In this document: positions 23,581 through 34,003 of the stretch, piece after piece
Layout: each line of letters starts with the position of its first letter
How positions within the stretch are numbered: the first letter of the stretch is position 1
Made by a program: the position numbers and the translations under genes
Assembly (NCBI GenBank): GCA_900095095.1
Contig: FMBT01000319.1
Coordinates: forward strand, 62,001 to 126,000
Direction of reading: 5' to 3'
DNA from: Fragilariopsis cylindrus CCMP1102
Lineage: Eukaryota; Bacillariophyta; Bacillariophyceae; Bacillariales; Bacillariaceae
DNA length: 64,000 nucleotides
The notes under the pieces: generated by a model
Told to the model about the DNA's origin: nothing
Seen by the model: the letters and a program-made list of their open reading frames with translations, nothing else
The model's database searches: none

Positions 23581-24759
23581 GGTTATTAGTACAATTCAGA
23601 AAGATATGGCTGAATAAAAATTAAAAATTATTGACTAAATCTTCGTTTAGTTTTCTAGAAATTCGATGCGAAGCATTATTTTGAATTTCAGGAGCACCCG
23701 CCGAAAATTTTAAATCGTGGAAAAACCTCGAGACACGCGCGACTAATTTCTAATTAATTCAAATTAATTAAAAATAAATTGAGCTTGGTGAATTTACTAC
23801 ACCACCCAAAAAGAACCGTTTTTAAAATCTAATACTAGCTAGCTTACAGATCTATCGAGATCGTTCAAGACTACAACTTAGAACACAACAACAAACAGCA
23901 TGCACCTACAGCATGGCCTATGGATATGGTCCATATTTTTGCTGTTATATCTTGAGAAATAGCTAGGAGTCACTTTCGTTTCCTCCTTCCTTGCTCTAGC
24001 TAATGAAAAAAGGAAAACAGAAAAAGGAATAAAGTGTTGGTACTGTAATGCATTGACTAGATCTCTACATAATCCTACCACCCTTCATAAATATGTTAGT
24101 GGTGCTACTACACTATCTTCATAGTGATATGTGTTATTGTTTGTTATTTTTAAGTATATATACTGAGTGGTGCCGAGTAGAATGTGGGGGTATACAAAAA
24201 TATATGTATTGAGAGGGGCAATCCTCTCCAATAAATCAATTGTTTCTGATGTGTCATTTGGGTTCCAAGTGGTGATTAGTACTCTCTCATAAGCCATTCA
24301 AAAATATCCCTTACTGGTTATTTTATTTTGCTGGGACATGATGTGTAGTGTGAGTAGTTCGGAAAAAATGATAGGGCGCCCAACTAGTTGGTTTTAGTCA
24401 CTTAATCACATGAGGCACATAATAGACAGACTAAGACCAGTTAATGTGGAGTTCTTTTCTAGACATCATTATCAATGTGACTGTAGTTAGATCAGGAATA
24501 ATCATTTTCCTAGTACCAAAAGTGGTATCAGTAGTCAAAAGAGGACTCTAAGTATTGTAACACTGACTCTCACAACATAATCGTGGTCCTACAGAGAGAG
24601 TGCCATAATTTGTTTGTCTACAGACTACACAATGAAAAAGAAACAATACTAAAGGCTCTCTATTATGTAAGTCTGAAGAAGTAATCTTATGTATTGAAGT
24701 ACTGTCCATTATCTCACATCAATGATTCTAAAACACTTGTGTGCGCATGTGCATTACTG
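23581..24759. other. 1.2 kb spacer
   Basis: This spacer covers the PFK promoter and the 3' flank of the first glycoprotein paralogue. The portion 24549-24759 is recognisably similar to 26390-26600 downstream of the second paralogue (see findings). Frames at 23878-24081 and 24085-24297 show no motif. Confidence 0.5.
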
Positions 24760-26121
24760 CTAGCAATTGAATTCACCTTTGTATCCTACTGTCTTGAGAA
24801 ACTTCTGGGCGATCCTTGATGGGGAGTAGTCATTAACTATCATTAAACCCTGTTCTTGACATTTTTTTCTTATTTCCGGTCTCTTAAGTTGCTCAACTGC
24901 CTCGGTGAATGACCAGTATGATCTTTCATTCAGTGTAGATTTCCTTATGCTTGCATAGTCGTGATACCTTTGAAAGATACACGTATAGTTGTAACGTTCT
25001 ACAAAATTTTCTAACACTTTGCCACGGATCTCTAGTAAAATAGGCACTCCAGATCTCATCTGACTCACTGCTCTTTGCACATTCCCATACTCTAATTTCA
25101 TAGAATCATTTTTTGCTAAGACTACCAAAGCATCAAACTTTCGGAAAACATTGTAGTATAACATTCCTGCTCCAAGCTGCGGATTTGCTATCGTACGTTC
25201 CATTTCACATTTATCTTCTTCTCTTTTGAATAATTTCAGGTACCAGGTTGTGATATCAAACGCTTGATCCAGACAATTGTAAGTTACCTCTGTTGAATTT
25301 AGTTTTGGGCAACCCCCTTCAGTAGGTTCATTTTCTCGCTTCGTATTCCATATTGTTGCGATGTTGATTGTTGTTTGATTGGATACGGTAGGTATATACT
25401 CAGATCTACCAGAGGTCGACATCATATCGGCAGGATAGCTATTATACCAATGCTCAACGACGGTGAAATTATGGCTCGAAAAGACGTGATTACCTTGCCG
25501 CCTAGTCTGAACGATAAGATGCATATCTGTTGGAATATCTTCGTCAACATAATTATACTCATCAACCAAATCAACATAAATATTTCCGTACAATGGCAAT
25601 ATTTTTTTCGGGAAAGACTTTACAAATATAGTAGCATTATAATTTACGTTCTCTTCTTCTACGAGTTGACCGAACATGTATCGTATCCATCTTGGTCTTT
25701 GGATATCCTCGAAGGGAATGTTTGTCGAAAGTCTAACATTATCTGTGCATTTATGTGCCCAAGCTTTGAGATCTCGGCATCTTAGCTGATACGATCCCCA
25801 TTTTATTTTTCTCCTGGTAGATGTGCATAGTATTCGAAATAAACCATCCTTCAATGGTTTCGCGTCACCGAGATGATGATGTCGTTCCGAAATGTTTATT
25901 CTTTTCGATTCGCTCTGCAAACAAAAGGTGGGTGTCGGATTATCGATTTTATTAAGTCTGAATAAAGAGGTACCAAGTATTAGTAAATATATGATGATGA
26001 ACGCAACAAACACAAATACAGTTTTCGTGGATCGTTGCCAACGGGGAAGGAATTGGCATGATGATAGTCGCTTCTGCCGTGTTCTCCTCAACGAATGAAA
26101 AGGTGGCATCGCATATATCAT
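24760..26121 (-). CDS. Type II membrane glycoprotein, tandem paralogue A (unknown)
   Basis: A 453-residue intronless protein that I do not recognise as a named family. A short basic N-terminus (RRTRQKRLSS, RWQRSTKT) precedes one transmembrane helix (VFVFVAFIIIYLLILGTSLF), which implies a type II, lumen-facing topology. The lumenal part has several N-glycosylation sequons: NYNATIF, HNFTVVEHW, SNQTT, LNSTEV, YNYTCIF. Conserved blocks shared with the neighbour at 26602-28094 are VDEYN, VVEHWYNSYPADMM, IASIWNTKR, PTEGGCP, GAGMLYYNVFR, FDALVVLAKND, KLEYGNVQRAVSQMRSGVPI, EIRGKV and VNDYSPSRIAQKFLKTVGY. The SQMRSGVPI segment and the topology recall Golgi glycosyltransferases, but no catalytic DXD-type motif is certain. 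A glycosyltransferase role is only a suggestion. Confidence 0.8.
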   Translation of the reverse strand: MIYAMPPFHSLRRTRQKRLSSCQFLPRWQRSTKTVFVFVAFIIIYLLILGTSLFRLNKIDNPTPTFCLQSESKRINISERHHHLGDAKPLKDGLFRILCTSTRRKIKWGSYQLRCRDLKAWAHKCTDNVRLSTNIPFEDIQRPRWIRYMFGQLVEEENVNYNATIFVKSFPKKILPLYGNIYVDLVDEYNYVDEDIPTDMHLIVQTRRQGNHVFSSHNFTVVEHWYNSYPADMMSTSGRSEYIPTVSNQTTINIATIWNTKRENEPTEGGCPKLNSTEVTYNCLDQAFDITTWYLKLFKREEDKCEMERTIANPQLGAGMLYYNVFRKFDALVVLAKNDSMKLEYGNVQRAVSQMRSGVPILLEIRGKVLENFVERYNYTCIFQRYHDYASIRKSTLNERSYWSFTEAVEQLKRPEIRKKCQEQGLMIVNDYSPSRIAQKFLKTVGYKGEFNC

Positions 26122-26601
26122 TACATTCGAAAGCGTATGTGATAGCTGTTTTGCCTTCTTTATCTTGTGTTACAATAGAGTGATGAATGATGAATCCAGA
26201 ATGGCTTGAAAAAATTGCAAAAAGCGCAGCAATTTTCGGGGAAAGAAAAGAGAGAATGATCTTACGTTACCTGGTAATAAAAAAGTATGAGGGGGAAATA
26301 AGAAACCAGAAAAAAAAGAGGAAAATTCATTATTTTCACAGGCACTACAATTGTTGTGAGAAAAAGAGGGATACATGATGTATTACAGTACTACTACAGT
26401 ATCATTGACTCTCACAAGTCCCATATAGAGGTCTACTCTAGCTAGCAGAGTACATAAATCATTAATATTCACATTATAAAATGAAAAAGAAACAAGGACG
26501 AAGGCTCTATAAAATCTCTAAAGAAACAATCTCAAGGATTGAAGTACTGTCCATTATTTCTAGTCAATGATTCTAAAATTCTTGTGTGCGCCTGTGTGCT
26601 G
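26122..26601. other. 480-base spacer between tandem paralogues
   Basis: Between paralogue A's start and paralogue B's stop codon. The part nearest B (26390-26600) matches the 3' flank of A at 24549-24759. No separate gene is supported. Confidence 0.5.
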
Positions 26602-28094
26602 CTAGCAATTGAAGCCACCATCGTATCCCACTGCCTTCAGAAACTTTTGACCTATCTTCGAGGGAGAGTAATCCTTCACAATTTCTAAACCCTGTCTTTG
26701 ACATTCCTGCCTAACATCTTCATTTTTTAGCTGTTCCACCGCTTCGTCGAATGACATCAATACGCTGCTACGACCATATTGGTTAGTTCCCTCATCAGGA
26801 TATCTTTGAAAGGCACACGAATAGTTGTATTGGTCCATAAAATCTTCAAATACTCTACCGCGAATTTCCATTAAGATTGGTACACCACTTCGCATCTGAC
26901 TAATCGCTCTTTGAACATTCCCATATTGCAATTTCATTTTATCGTTTTTAGCCAGTACTACTAGTGCATCAAAGTGACGAAAAACGTTGTAATACAACAT
27001 TCCTGCTCCAAATCGGGGATTTGCCAAAGTACGTACCATTTCACATGTATCCTTTTTCCCTTCAAATATATTTAGATACCAAGTTGAAATATCAAAGTCC
27101 TTGTCAATGCATTCGTATGTTACACCGGGAGTATTCAGAGTTGGACACCCACCTTCCGTAGGATCTTATGTATAGATGAACCAAAAGATAAAGATAACGA
27201 TGGATAAGATAAGATAAGTAAACAAGTGATAACAATTAACAATATTTCCTTCAATGAACGTTTATTTCGCTGGTTTAAACTACAACTAATGTACTCACCG
27301 ACACTACGTTTAGTATTCCAGATAGAAGCAATCCGAAGACGGCGTGATGATTTTTGCGTTACTGGTGGAACATATTCTGGATATCCACCAGAGCGCATCA
27401 TATCAGCAGGATAACTATTATACCAATGCTCAACGACGGAAAAACTATGGTTTGGGTACATTTCTTCACCCTGCCACCTCGTTTGAAGAATAAGATGCAT
27501 CTCGGGTGGAACTTTTGATCCATTCCAATTATACTCATCAACGATGTCAATAACTTTTTTACCAAATTGTGGATAATCTCTTTTCGACATGGATTTTATA
27601 AATATTGTCGCATTGTAGAAAATTTCGTTGCCGTTATCTTCGATGTTATTATTGGTCTTGTTTTTGTTGGATTTCTTTGTCCATCGTTTATGGAGCTGTT
27701 CAATCGAAACGTTCGTAGTAATATCAACATTAGGAGCACATCTATCCACCCATCGTTTTAAATCGTTGCATCGAAGTTTATATGAACCCCATACAATTCT
27801 CTTTTCGATAGAAGTGCATAAAAGTCGAAAATTCGGTGACTTGTTATTAGATGATACTTTATGTGGAAAGTGATTCTCTTCTGGTGACCATTGTCTTGAT
27901 TCTTCTGGTGACCAAAGTCCACCCGATAAATCAAGACAATGCCGTAGCGTAGTATCGATATCATTATTAAAATTAGGGAATGACAATTGGATACTCGTCG
28001 TCAATAAATGTAAAATTACAATTCCAGTTCCAAGAAACATCAGTCGGATGAACGACGAATCCATCATTGCTATCGTTGAATATGAACACAGCAT
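26602..28094 (-). CDS. Type II membrane glycoprotein, tandem paralogue B (unknown)
   Basis: The second member of the tandem pair, 452 residues, in two exons: 28094-27299 and 27164-26602. The join restores IWNTKRSVDPTEGGCPTLN, aligned residue for residue with IWNTKRENEPTEGGCPKLN of paralogue A, which has no intron there. A transmembrane helix (LMFLGTGIVILHLLTTSI) lies near the N-terminus, and the start could equally be the internal Met-Met at 28067. Sequons are kept at the same places (YNATIF, NHSFSVVEHW, YNYSC). A Lys/Asn-rich stretch coded near 27620-27660 (KSNKNKTNNNIEDNGNE) is specific to this copy. Function is unknown and lumenal location is inferred. The pair clearly arose by local duplication. 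Confidence 0.82.
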
Positions 28095-28951
28095 ACTTCA
28101 CTTGTGCTACTTCATGTAATATGTGCATTTACTGCTTAGAACTTAGAGACGATTCATTCAGTTACGGACGACACGGCATGCTATAAAAATTCTAAATCAC
28201 TTTTATCAATTATCATCGTAACGTGGTTGCATATCTTCTAACTTTTTTTTAAAAACTACTATTACTGCTGTAGTACAGTACAGTAAATTAACTGTTACTG
28301 TACTTCGAAGTACAGTAGATCAGCGCATTTTTTTTCTACTATCTTAAAAAATGACAGATACCTCCCGCCTCCCCCCAATTGAGAATCAATCACACCCCCA
28401 ATTTGAAATTTTCAAAAACATCAACCAAAATATACATGTACTTCGTATCGGTAGTCCTAACCTTATTCAACGATTCAACATTGTTCACAAACCGGATGAA
28501 AATACCCCACTTTATGGTCATAATCATAAATCTATCAGGACTTGAAGAGACAATACCTGATGTACTGTACTAGAACTGTTACTTTATCACTTATTCTATT
28601 ATTCTTAATTCTACTGCTCAATTCTCTGATGCACCCTTAAACTCCCGTGACACATCGAAATTTGGCTCTTCGTATTAGAAAAGAGAGGAAGAAAATAAAA
28701 GAAAGAAAAAAGAAAATAGATTCCCGGGTGCTTTTGAGCATTATTTGAAATTTCTGTATTTTCGTGATTCAAAATTCAAAAAAATGCATCAATAATTTTT
28801 ATTTACATGCTTTACCATATGCTATAGTAACTTTAACAGCATTCAGCATTCAGCGAATGCCAAATTTTGATCGGAGATCATTCGCTCTTTCCACCGTCCG
28901 ACGCATGTCATTGCACAATATATCCATTGAGAACCATGTAGTACAAGTACA
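28095..28951. other. Divergent spacer with a perfect 22-bp palindrome
   Basis: 857 bases between the divergent starts of paralogue B and the plastid-type gene, so it must carry both promoters. A perfect palindrome TACTGTACTTCGAAGTACAGTA lies at 28296-28317. Open frames at 28351-28573 are not supported as genes. Confidence 0.5.
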
Positions 28952-30658
28952 ATGCACATCATGTTTCATCAACGCCAAAAAATAATATTCCTCGTTCTCA
29001 TCTTTCCTCTTATTGGAACGGTCCATTCCTTTCAATCTCTAATACCTTCGAGAAAATTTCAAGGGAATGTACTTCGGTTTACATCGTCTCCCCAACATTG
29101 TTTTCGGTGTAGGAAGGAAGGTCCGCTGACACTCCTACATATGAATAATATAACATTGCATGCAAATGAGAAGAACACTAGTATCGATGCTAATAATTCG
29201 TCTACGAAAATAAATACGTCATCATTAACTAACAGTCAAAAGGATACAAAATCGTCCCGTGGAAGTTTGGTTGGGTACTTTCCATTTCTTCGGTCGTCAC
29301 AATCAGTTACCATTGACTCTCAAACTGCTAACAATGTCAACATCAATACTAGCAATAGCAGTGTGACGTCAATTTTGCTAAACAAAAAACTAAACGAAAC
29401 GATTACGGTGGCAGATCTTGATAAAATTATTTCACAAACACAACCATCTTTCCAGATGTCGGGACGAGATAATATGGCTTCTTCGATCAGATCTACTACA
29501 AGTACAAATACCGGTAGCCTAGTAGTGTCCGATAAAAAGCAAAAGAAGTCGGTTGCGTTTCCTCAACCTTCTATCTTAAGCGAACGTGACATTCAGCGAG
29601 GGACCACTATTGCAGGTAGCTTTTCAGGTTTTATCTTAGGAGCTACAATCCTGCCAAACCTCTGGTTAGTCGGATTTTTTTCTGGTGCAATTTACGGTTA
29701 CGAAATAACGAAGGAGAATCCTTTATCTATTACACAACAAGGTCAGATCCATACAATAGAGCCAAACATTATTGCCCGCTTTTTGATTGCATTTGGGAAA
29801 CAACTTGCTAAAATATATTTACAATTTGCGGATTATGGGAAGGCAATGTGGTTTCTATACAAAACTGGCCAGTTATCGTACGAGTACTATAAAACCTACG
29901 AAACTTTAGACAACAAGTTTGCAATACAAAATAAAGTTGATGCCTGGAACCGAGTATTTGGAGAAGGAAAGCAAAAATTTGATGATTGGGAAAAAAATAA
30001 TGAAGTAGGGAGGAAAATGCTGGCAGGACTACGAACTGCATGGCTAGTGGACGAGCAATCCAGGATGCGAGCAAGTGGTCGTTCAAGGTATCGTCTTGTA
30101 CAGATTGCCTGTGATCTAAAAAGTTCAATCAGTCAAATGCTGGGGAGGATATTCTCATGGACCAAATCTCTATTCCTGCCGGGCGTAGTAAATACATTTT
30201 TGAAGGGTTTACGAATTGAATTACAGAGAGAGGGCTCTCTAGTTACTCGACTCGGATCTATACTTGTTGCAGTTGTTGCAGTTAATATCAGTGGGGCTAT
30301 TTTCTCAATTTCTCCGGCCTTCTGCATGGCAATTTGCAGTATTGTCGCCTTTGTTTGGCCGTCGTGGGCAAGCGATCTCATCTCACGAATAAGCGAGGCA
30401 GGGACAGAGATACAGTCAAAAGGGCGAAGAAAAGATGGTGGCAAGTCTCGAAATTCATTTGGTACTTCAGTTCAAAATTTTGACCTATTGAAATTCATTC
30501 AGCAACGATTTGAGGAACAAGGGCATCGCTCTAATAGTACAAAACACAAATCTACATTTTCCAACAAAAGAGGGAAAACAAGGCGCAAAGCGAAAAGAGA
30601 TCAAAGGTTGTCATCATTTTTTGATTCAACAAGGCGGCCCAGGAAAAAACTCCGTTGA
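28952..30658 (+). CDS. Putative plastid-targeted membrane protein, unknown function
   Basis: A single-exon protein of 568 residues with no family that I recognise. The N-terminus is a hydrophobic signal peptide (IIFLVLIFPLIGTVHS) followed immediately by Phe-Gln-Ser-Leu, a layout close to the ASAFAP-type junction that directs diatom proteins across the four plastid membranes. A Ser/Thr/Asn-rich, low-conservation region follows (residues ~45-200). Next come a Gly-rich hydrophobic segment (TIAGSFSGFILGATILPNLWLVGFFSGAIYGYEIT), an amphipathic middle, two more hydrophobic stretches near residue 430 (LVAVVAVNISGAIFSISPAFCMAI) and a very basic C-terminus. Plastid envelope or thylakoid location is inferred. 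The gene diverges from paralogue B. Confidence 0.78.
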   Translation: MHIMFHQRQKIIFLVLIFPLIGTVHSFQSLIPSRKFQGNVLRFTSSPQHCFRCRKEGPLTLLHMNNITLHANEKNTSIDANNSSTKINTSSLTNSQKDTKSSRGSLVGYFPFLRSSQSVTIDSQTANNVNINTSNSSVTSILLNKKLNETITVADLDKIISQTQPSFQMSGRDNMASSIRSTTSTNTGSLVVSDKKQKKSVAFPQPSILSERDIQRGTTIAGSFSGFILGATILPNLWLVGFFSGAIYGYEITKENPLSITQQGQIHTIEPNIIARFLIAFGKQLAKIYLQFADYGKAMWFLYKTGQLSYEYYKTYETLDNKFAIQNKVDAWNRVFGEGKQKFDDWEKNNEVGRKMLAGLRTAWLVDEQSRMRASGRSRYRLVQIACDLKSSISQMLGRIFSWTKSLFLPGVVNTFLKGLRIELQREGSLVTRLGSILVAVVAVNISGAIFSISPAFCMAICSIVAFVWPSWASDLISRISEAGTEIQSKGRRKDGGKSRNSFGTSVQNFDLLKFIQQRFEEQGHRSNSTKHKSTFSNKRGKTRRKAKRDQRLSSFFDSTRRPRKKLR

Positions 30659-31120
30659 AAATGCGAATGATTGGATGAGTGAGATTGGTCTATACGGTGA
30701 ACATATCAGTAGCCAAAGGAGGAATTGTTGGTGTACAATTGTATTCAATGGGGACTACGCGTGTATATGCTGTGTGTATTGTTGATACTACTGCGGCCGT
30801 TTATTTCTACTTTAAAGCAGGTATTAAGGTATCGAACTTCGTTGTGATTGGTGTAGGTGAAGATCTTAAAAATTATGAATAGCTAGATTGAAATAAAGTT
30901 ATGTTTTCAGTTCATGATCATGCATTAGTGGAGTAGATGTAAAATTGTAAATAATTTTTTCTGTCCGTCGAATTGAATTTTGTGCTAGCGGGTACTGTAA
31001 TCCTACAGTTTATTCGTTGATTTCTAACTATGCGATAAAATATGTGTTGTACTTGTGTTTTAGAAGTATATTTTCGACAATACAATTAATCGTGATCTTT
31101 AAAAGTATGGGTTTCTATTT
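30659..31120. other. Convergent 3' spacer
   Basis: 462 bases between two converging genes. No structure stands out. Short open frames overlapping the preceding gene's end are antisense or shadow frames. Confidence 0.5.
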
Positions 31121-32765
31121 CTATATCTTTTCATAATTCTCACTCGCTGACACATGCATTTCGTATTTCTCCAAAATAGAAGTATCGTTGCGAACAATTT
31201 GGGATCCGCTACGATTTTTATCAGTTGAGTTTTGTGACACTGATGCTGACGCACTCATTGAAGAGACACTAGAGCTTGCCCTTGGTCTTCCACTTGGTAA
31301 ATGAACGTTAAAATTCCCAAATCCACAACCTGAATGAAATATTTATTGTCGTACAGCACATCGAAAGTTCACGACGCATAAATTCGAACAATTATTAGTA
31401 GTTGAAAGAAGATGCAAAGGGTTTCAAAAAGTCTACGAATCGATAACGAACGATGTAGGAAAAAGGAGAAATAGTTGTAGCATATGACGAAGTACAGGAA
31501 CAACAATGCGATTTAAAACAATCCTACCTGCGTTTGGAAAAAGTAAATTTTGGGGCGTTATCCCAGCATTTTTATCCCTCTTGTTATAGTCTATATTGGG
31601 AACTTGAAGCTCTGAAAGTTCAACCGATTTTCTCTGTGTGTCTTTCTTATCATCGTCGTTGTTAAATATCTCGGACGGGTTAACACAAAGACATTGATTT
31701 GTCCAGTACAATCTCTTCCCACGCAAAATCACTCCCGGACGTTCCGAAAAAGGGGTAGAAAGACTATATACATATGCAACAGACCAATACAACAATCCAG
31801 CACAGGGGTATAAAAGCACCACACCGACCGCTAATGATATCCATCCATACAACTCAACATCATCATCTAGGCGATGAATTGCGAGAATAGCACCAGAAAT
31901 GGATGTACCGATAAGAATGGCAGCTACTGAATATATCACAGCAAAGTATGCCAGGCTTGGTGGGGTTAGTGCTTGGGATTCTCGCTCTTCCTTCTGATCT
32001 AGGAAGTCTTCCATTAGTATTGCTGTTGTAGGATCATCTGTTAAGTACAAGACTTCGACATTGGCAAATCCTTCCTCGAGCAGTTTCCTACAAGAAAAGA
32101 CCTTTCTGACTTGCATATGGTCCTCGTCAGACTCCCCTTCAACGACATAATCAACAAGTGCATAATAGACGGGAATGCCAGTGCCTAGTACGTCTTCTCC
32201 AAGACTCACCTGTAACACATGGCCCATAGCTTTGGAAGAATCGCGCTGTTCGAATACAAGTTGTTGTGGTGGTTGTCGTGTGCTTACAAGGTAGATTGTC
32301 CTGTGTTGTTGTATTGCATTGTGAGAAGTAGAAAACAGCAAACAGCATGTCATTATTAGAATCAATTATTTATCGCTTTTGTATATTGAATATGTGTATC
32401 ACACATAATTGATAGTAAGGTTTCGGTCTCTCTTACCACCCCAAAGCACACGATAAGCACAACCAAACATCGGATAAAGATGTTGTATTTCTTCGAGACT
32501 GGACGTCGTCGTCTAAAAATTGATAATAGTTTCTTTGATGACGGCGATCAAGATTTCGTTTTTTCTGCTGCCATTGAGCCTGCGAAAACTGAATATTATT
32601 CTTCGTGTTATGTGTGATTTCTTCCGTGACGAAACGTGTTCGGCTGGTACCCTTTCCTACTGTAGGCAAGCAGAATGAAAGAAGTAAGAGCCAGGACAAG
32701 TTTGATGCAGTCGGATACTTCCTTCTTATCCTTTTATTTCGTTCTTCTTTCACATTTGAATTCAT
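31121..32765 (-). CDS. Secretory-pathway membrane protein, DUF3592-like ectodomain
   Basis: A three-exon gene reconstructed by frame continuity: 32765-32437, 32300-31528 and 31329-31121, giving 436 residues. The donor at 32436 (GTAAGA) and acceptor at 32301 join to CALGW|TIYLVSTRQ. The second join gives FPNAGCGFGNFNVH. The ATG at 32765 is preferred because an N-terminal signal-like helix (SWLLLLSFCLPTVG) follows it. The middle of the protein (VYYALVDYVVEGESDED through FANVEVLYLTDDPTTAIL) resembles DUF3592 modules, in which a short beta domain precedes membrane spans. Two helices follow (LAYFAVIYSVAAILIGTSISGAIL and ISLAVGVVLLYPCAGLLYWSVAYVY). The C-terminus is Ser-rich. Function is unknown and the DUF3592 link is tentative. 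Confidence 0.72.
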
Positions 32766-33243
32766 TTTCCCCTCCTTCAATGTACTTATTGATTGCCGTG
32801 GTAAGAGATTAAAAAATGCTGTTTGATGATAAATAGGCATATTCAATAACCGGTATTCGGTATGATGGTATTCGAAGCTGTTTAATGATAAAGAACATAT
32901 CATATATTCAATACTCAATACCGGTGTTGGTGATAATATTTAGTCATTCGAAGCGATCAGAAAGATGAAAGATGAAACACAGCTACTACATCAAACATAT
33001 CCTACTAGTACATTACTGTACTGCACACTGCAATACAGTAGCTACTAGTACATATTATTATATACCACAAGATCAATTAAACGCCCAGAATATTCTTTAC
33101 AAATTATAACGGCTCTTTTAAATTTTATTCAAGTTAGTTTAATATACTGGCTGCATCCCCCTTTTCTTTCCCCCTGAAAGGTAAAAATCAACAAAAAATC
33201 ATATCAGAATAGTTTAAAAATTACAAGATCATCAGATAAGCCA

Positions 33244-33317
<74 letters not shown>

Positions 33318-34003
33318 CGAAACATATACATATATCCTATAGGTCCTATATATACATATACATACATGTTTTCCTAGACTAGAACAACTAAGAGTAAATA
33401 CTAGTGTAAATACGTTTTGGATCATAACAGCCATCATCATCAAAGAAAGAGTTTTGACCATACATTACTAGCTAGCATGGGAAAAACATGCAATACATGA
33501 TAATAATAGGAAATATAATGAAAAATTATTTTTACCCCTGCTACATTAGAAATGTTTATTATAAGCCTGAAAAGAAAGACGCTGAGCCATTATTAGTGTG
33601 TGTACAAAAATTGTCACTGTAATCACACCCTAAGTAAGGCACAACAAGTTGGGCAATCTTCGCACTATGTTCGAAGATGGATATCACCGGTGATGCCTTG
33701 TCTTATCATACCTAATCGCAAAAGTCGAGGAAGATAGAGTTGAATGGGTTTTAGTTCTTTTAGGGAAGTAAAAAAAGATAAGTCAACCTTATTCATCAGT
33801 CTGGCCGTCGTCCACATAGACCACATTGCTTTCATCGGAATTAAAAAAAACAGAAAAAGAGAATTACGACGGCGCAATCACGATTGCAAGTGGCTAGCTA
33901 AGTTAGGCAGAGCAAGTCAAAAGAAAAACGAACGCCACCGACACCAAGACAAATCTTGTACTGATAAATATTTCTTACTGACCATTCATCTAGCACAAGT
34001 AAT
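32766..34003. other. Divergent 1.2 kb spacer with CA/TA microsatellite
   Basis: The promoter region of two divergent genes. It contains a compound (CA)n(TA)n microsatellite at about 33245-33312. No open frame here is supported: the frames at 33204-33461 and 33744-34046 are repeat-derived or antisense. Confidence 0.5.
33245..33312. repeat. Compound (CA)n(TA)n microsatellite
   Basis: A run of about 18 CA units passes directly into about 15 TA units. This alternating purine-pyrimidine stretch can take up Z-DNA or cruciform forms and is likely length-polymorphic. Confidence 0.9.

Noticed and set aside
32433-32918. Separate 161-residue gene
   Set aside because: Its end reads into a consensus GTAAGA donor and continues in frame after splicing to the next exon at 32300, so it is exon 1 of the 31121-32765 gene.
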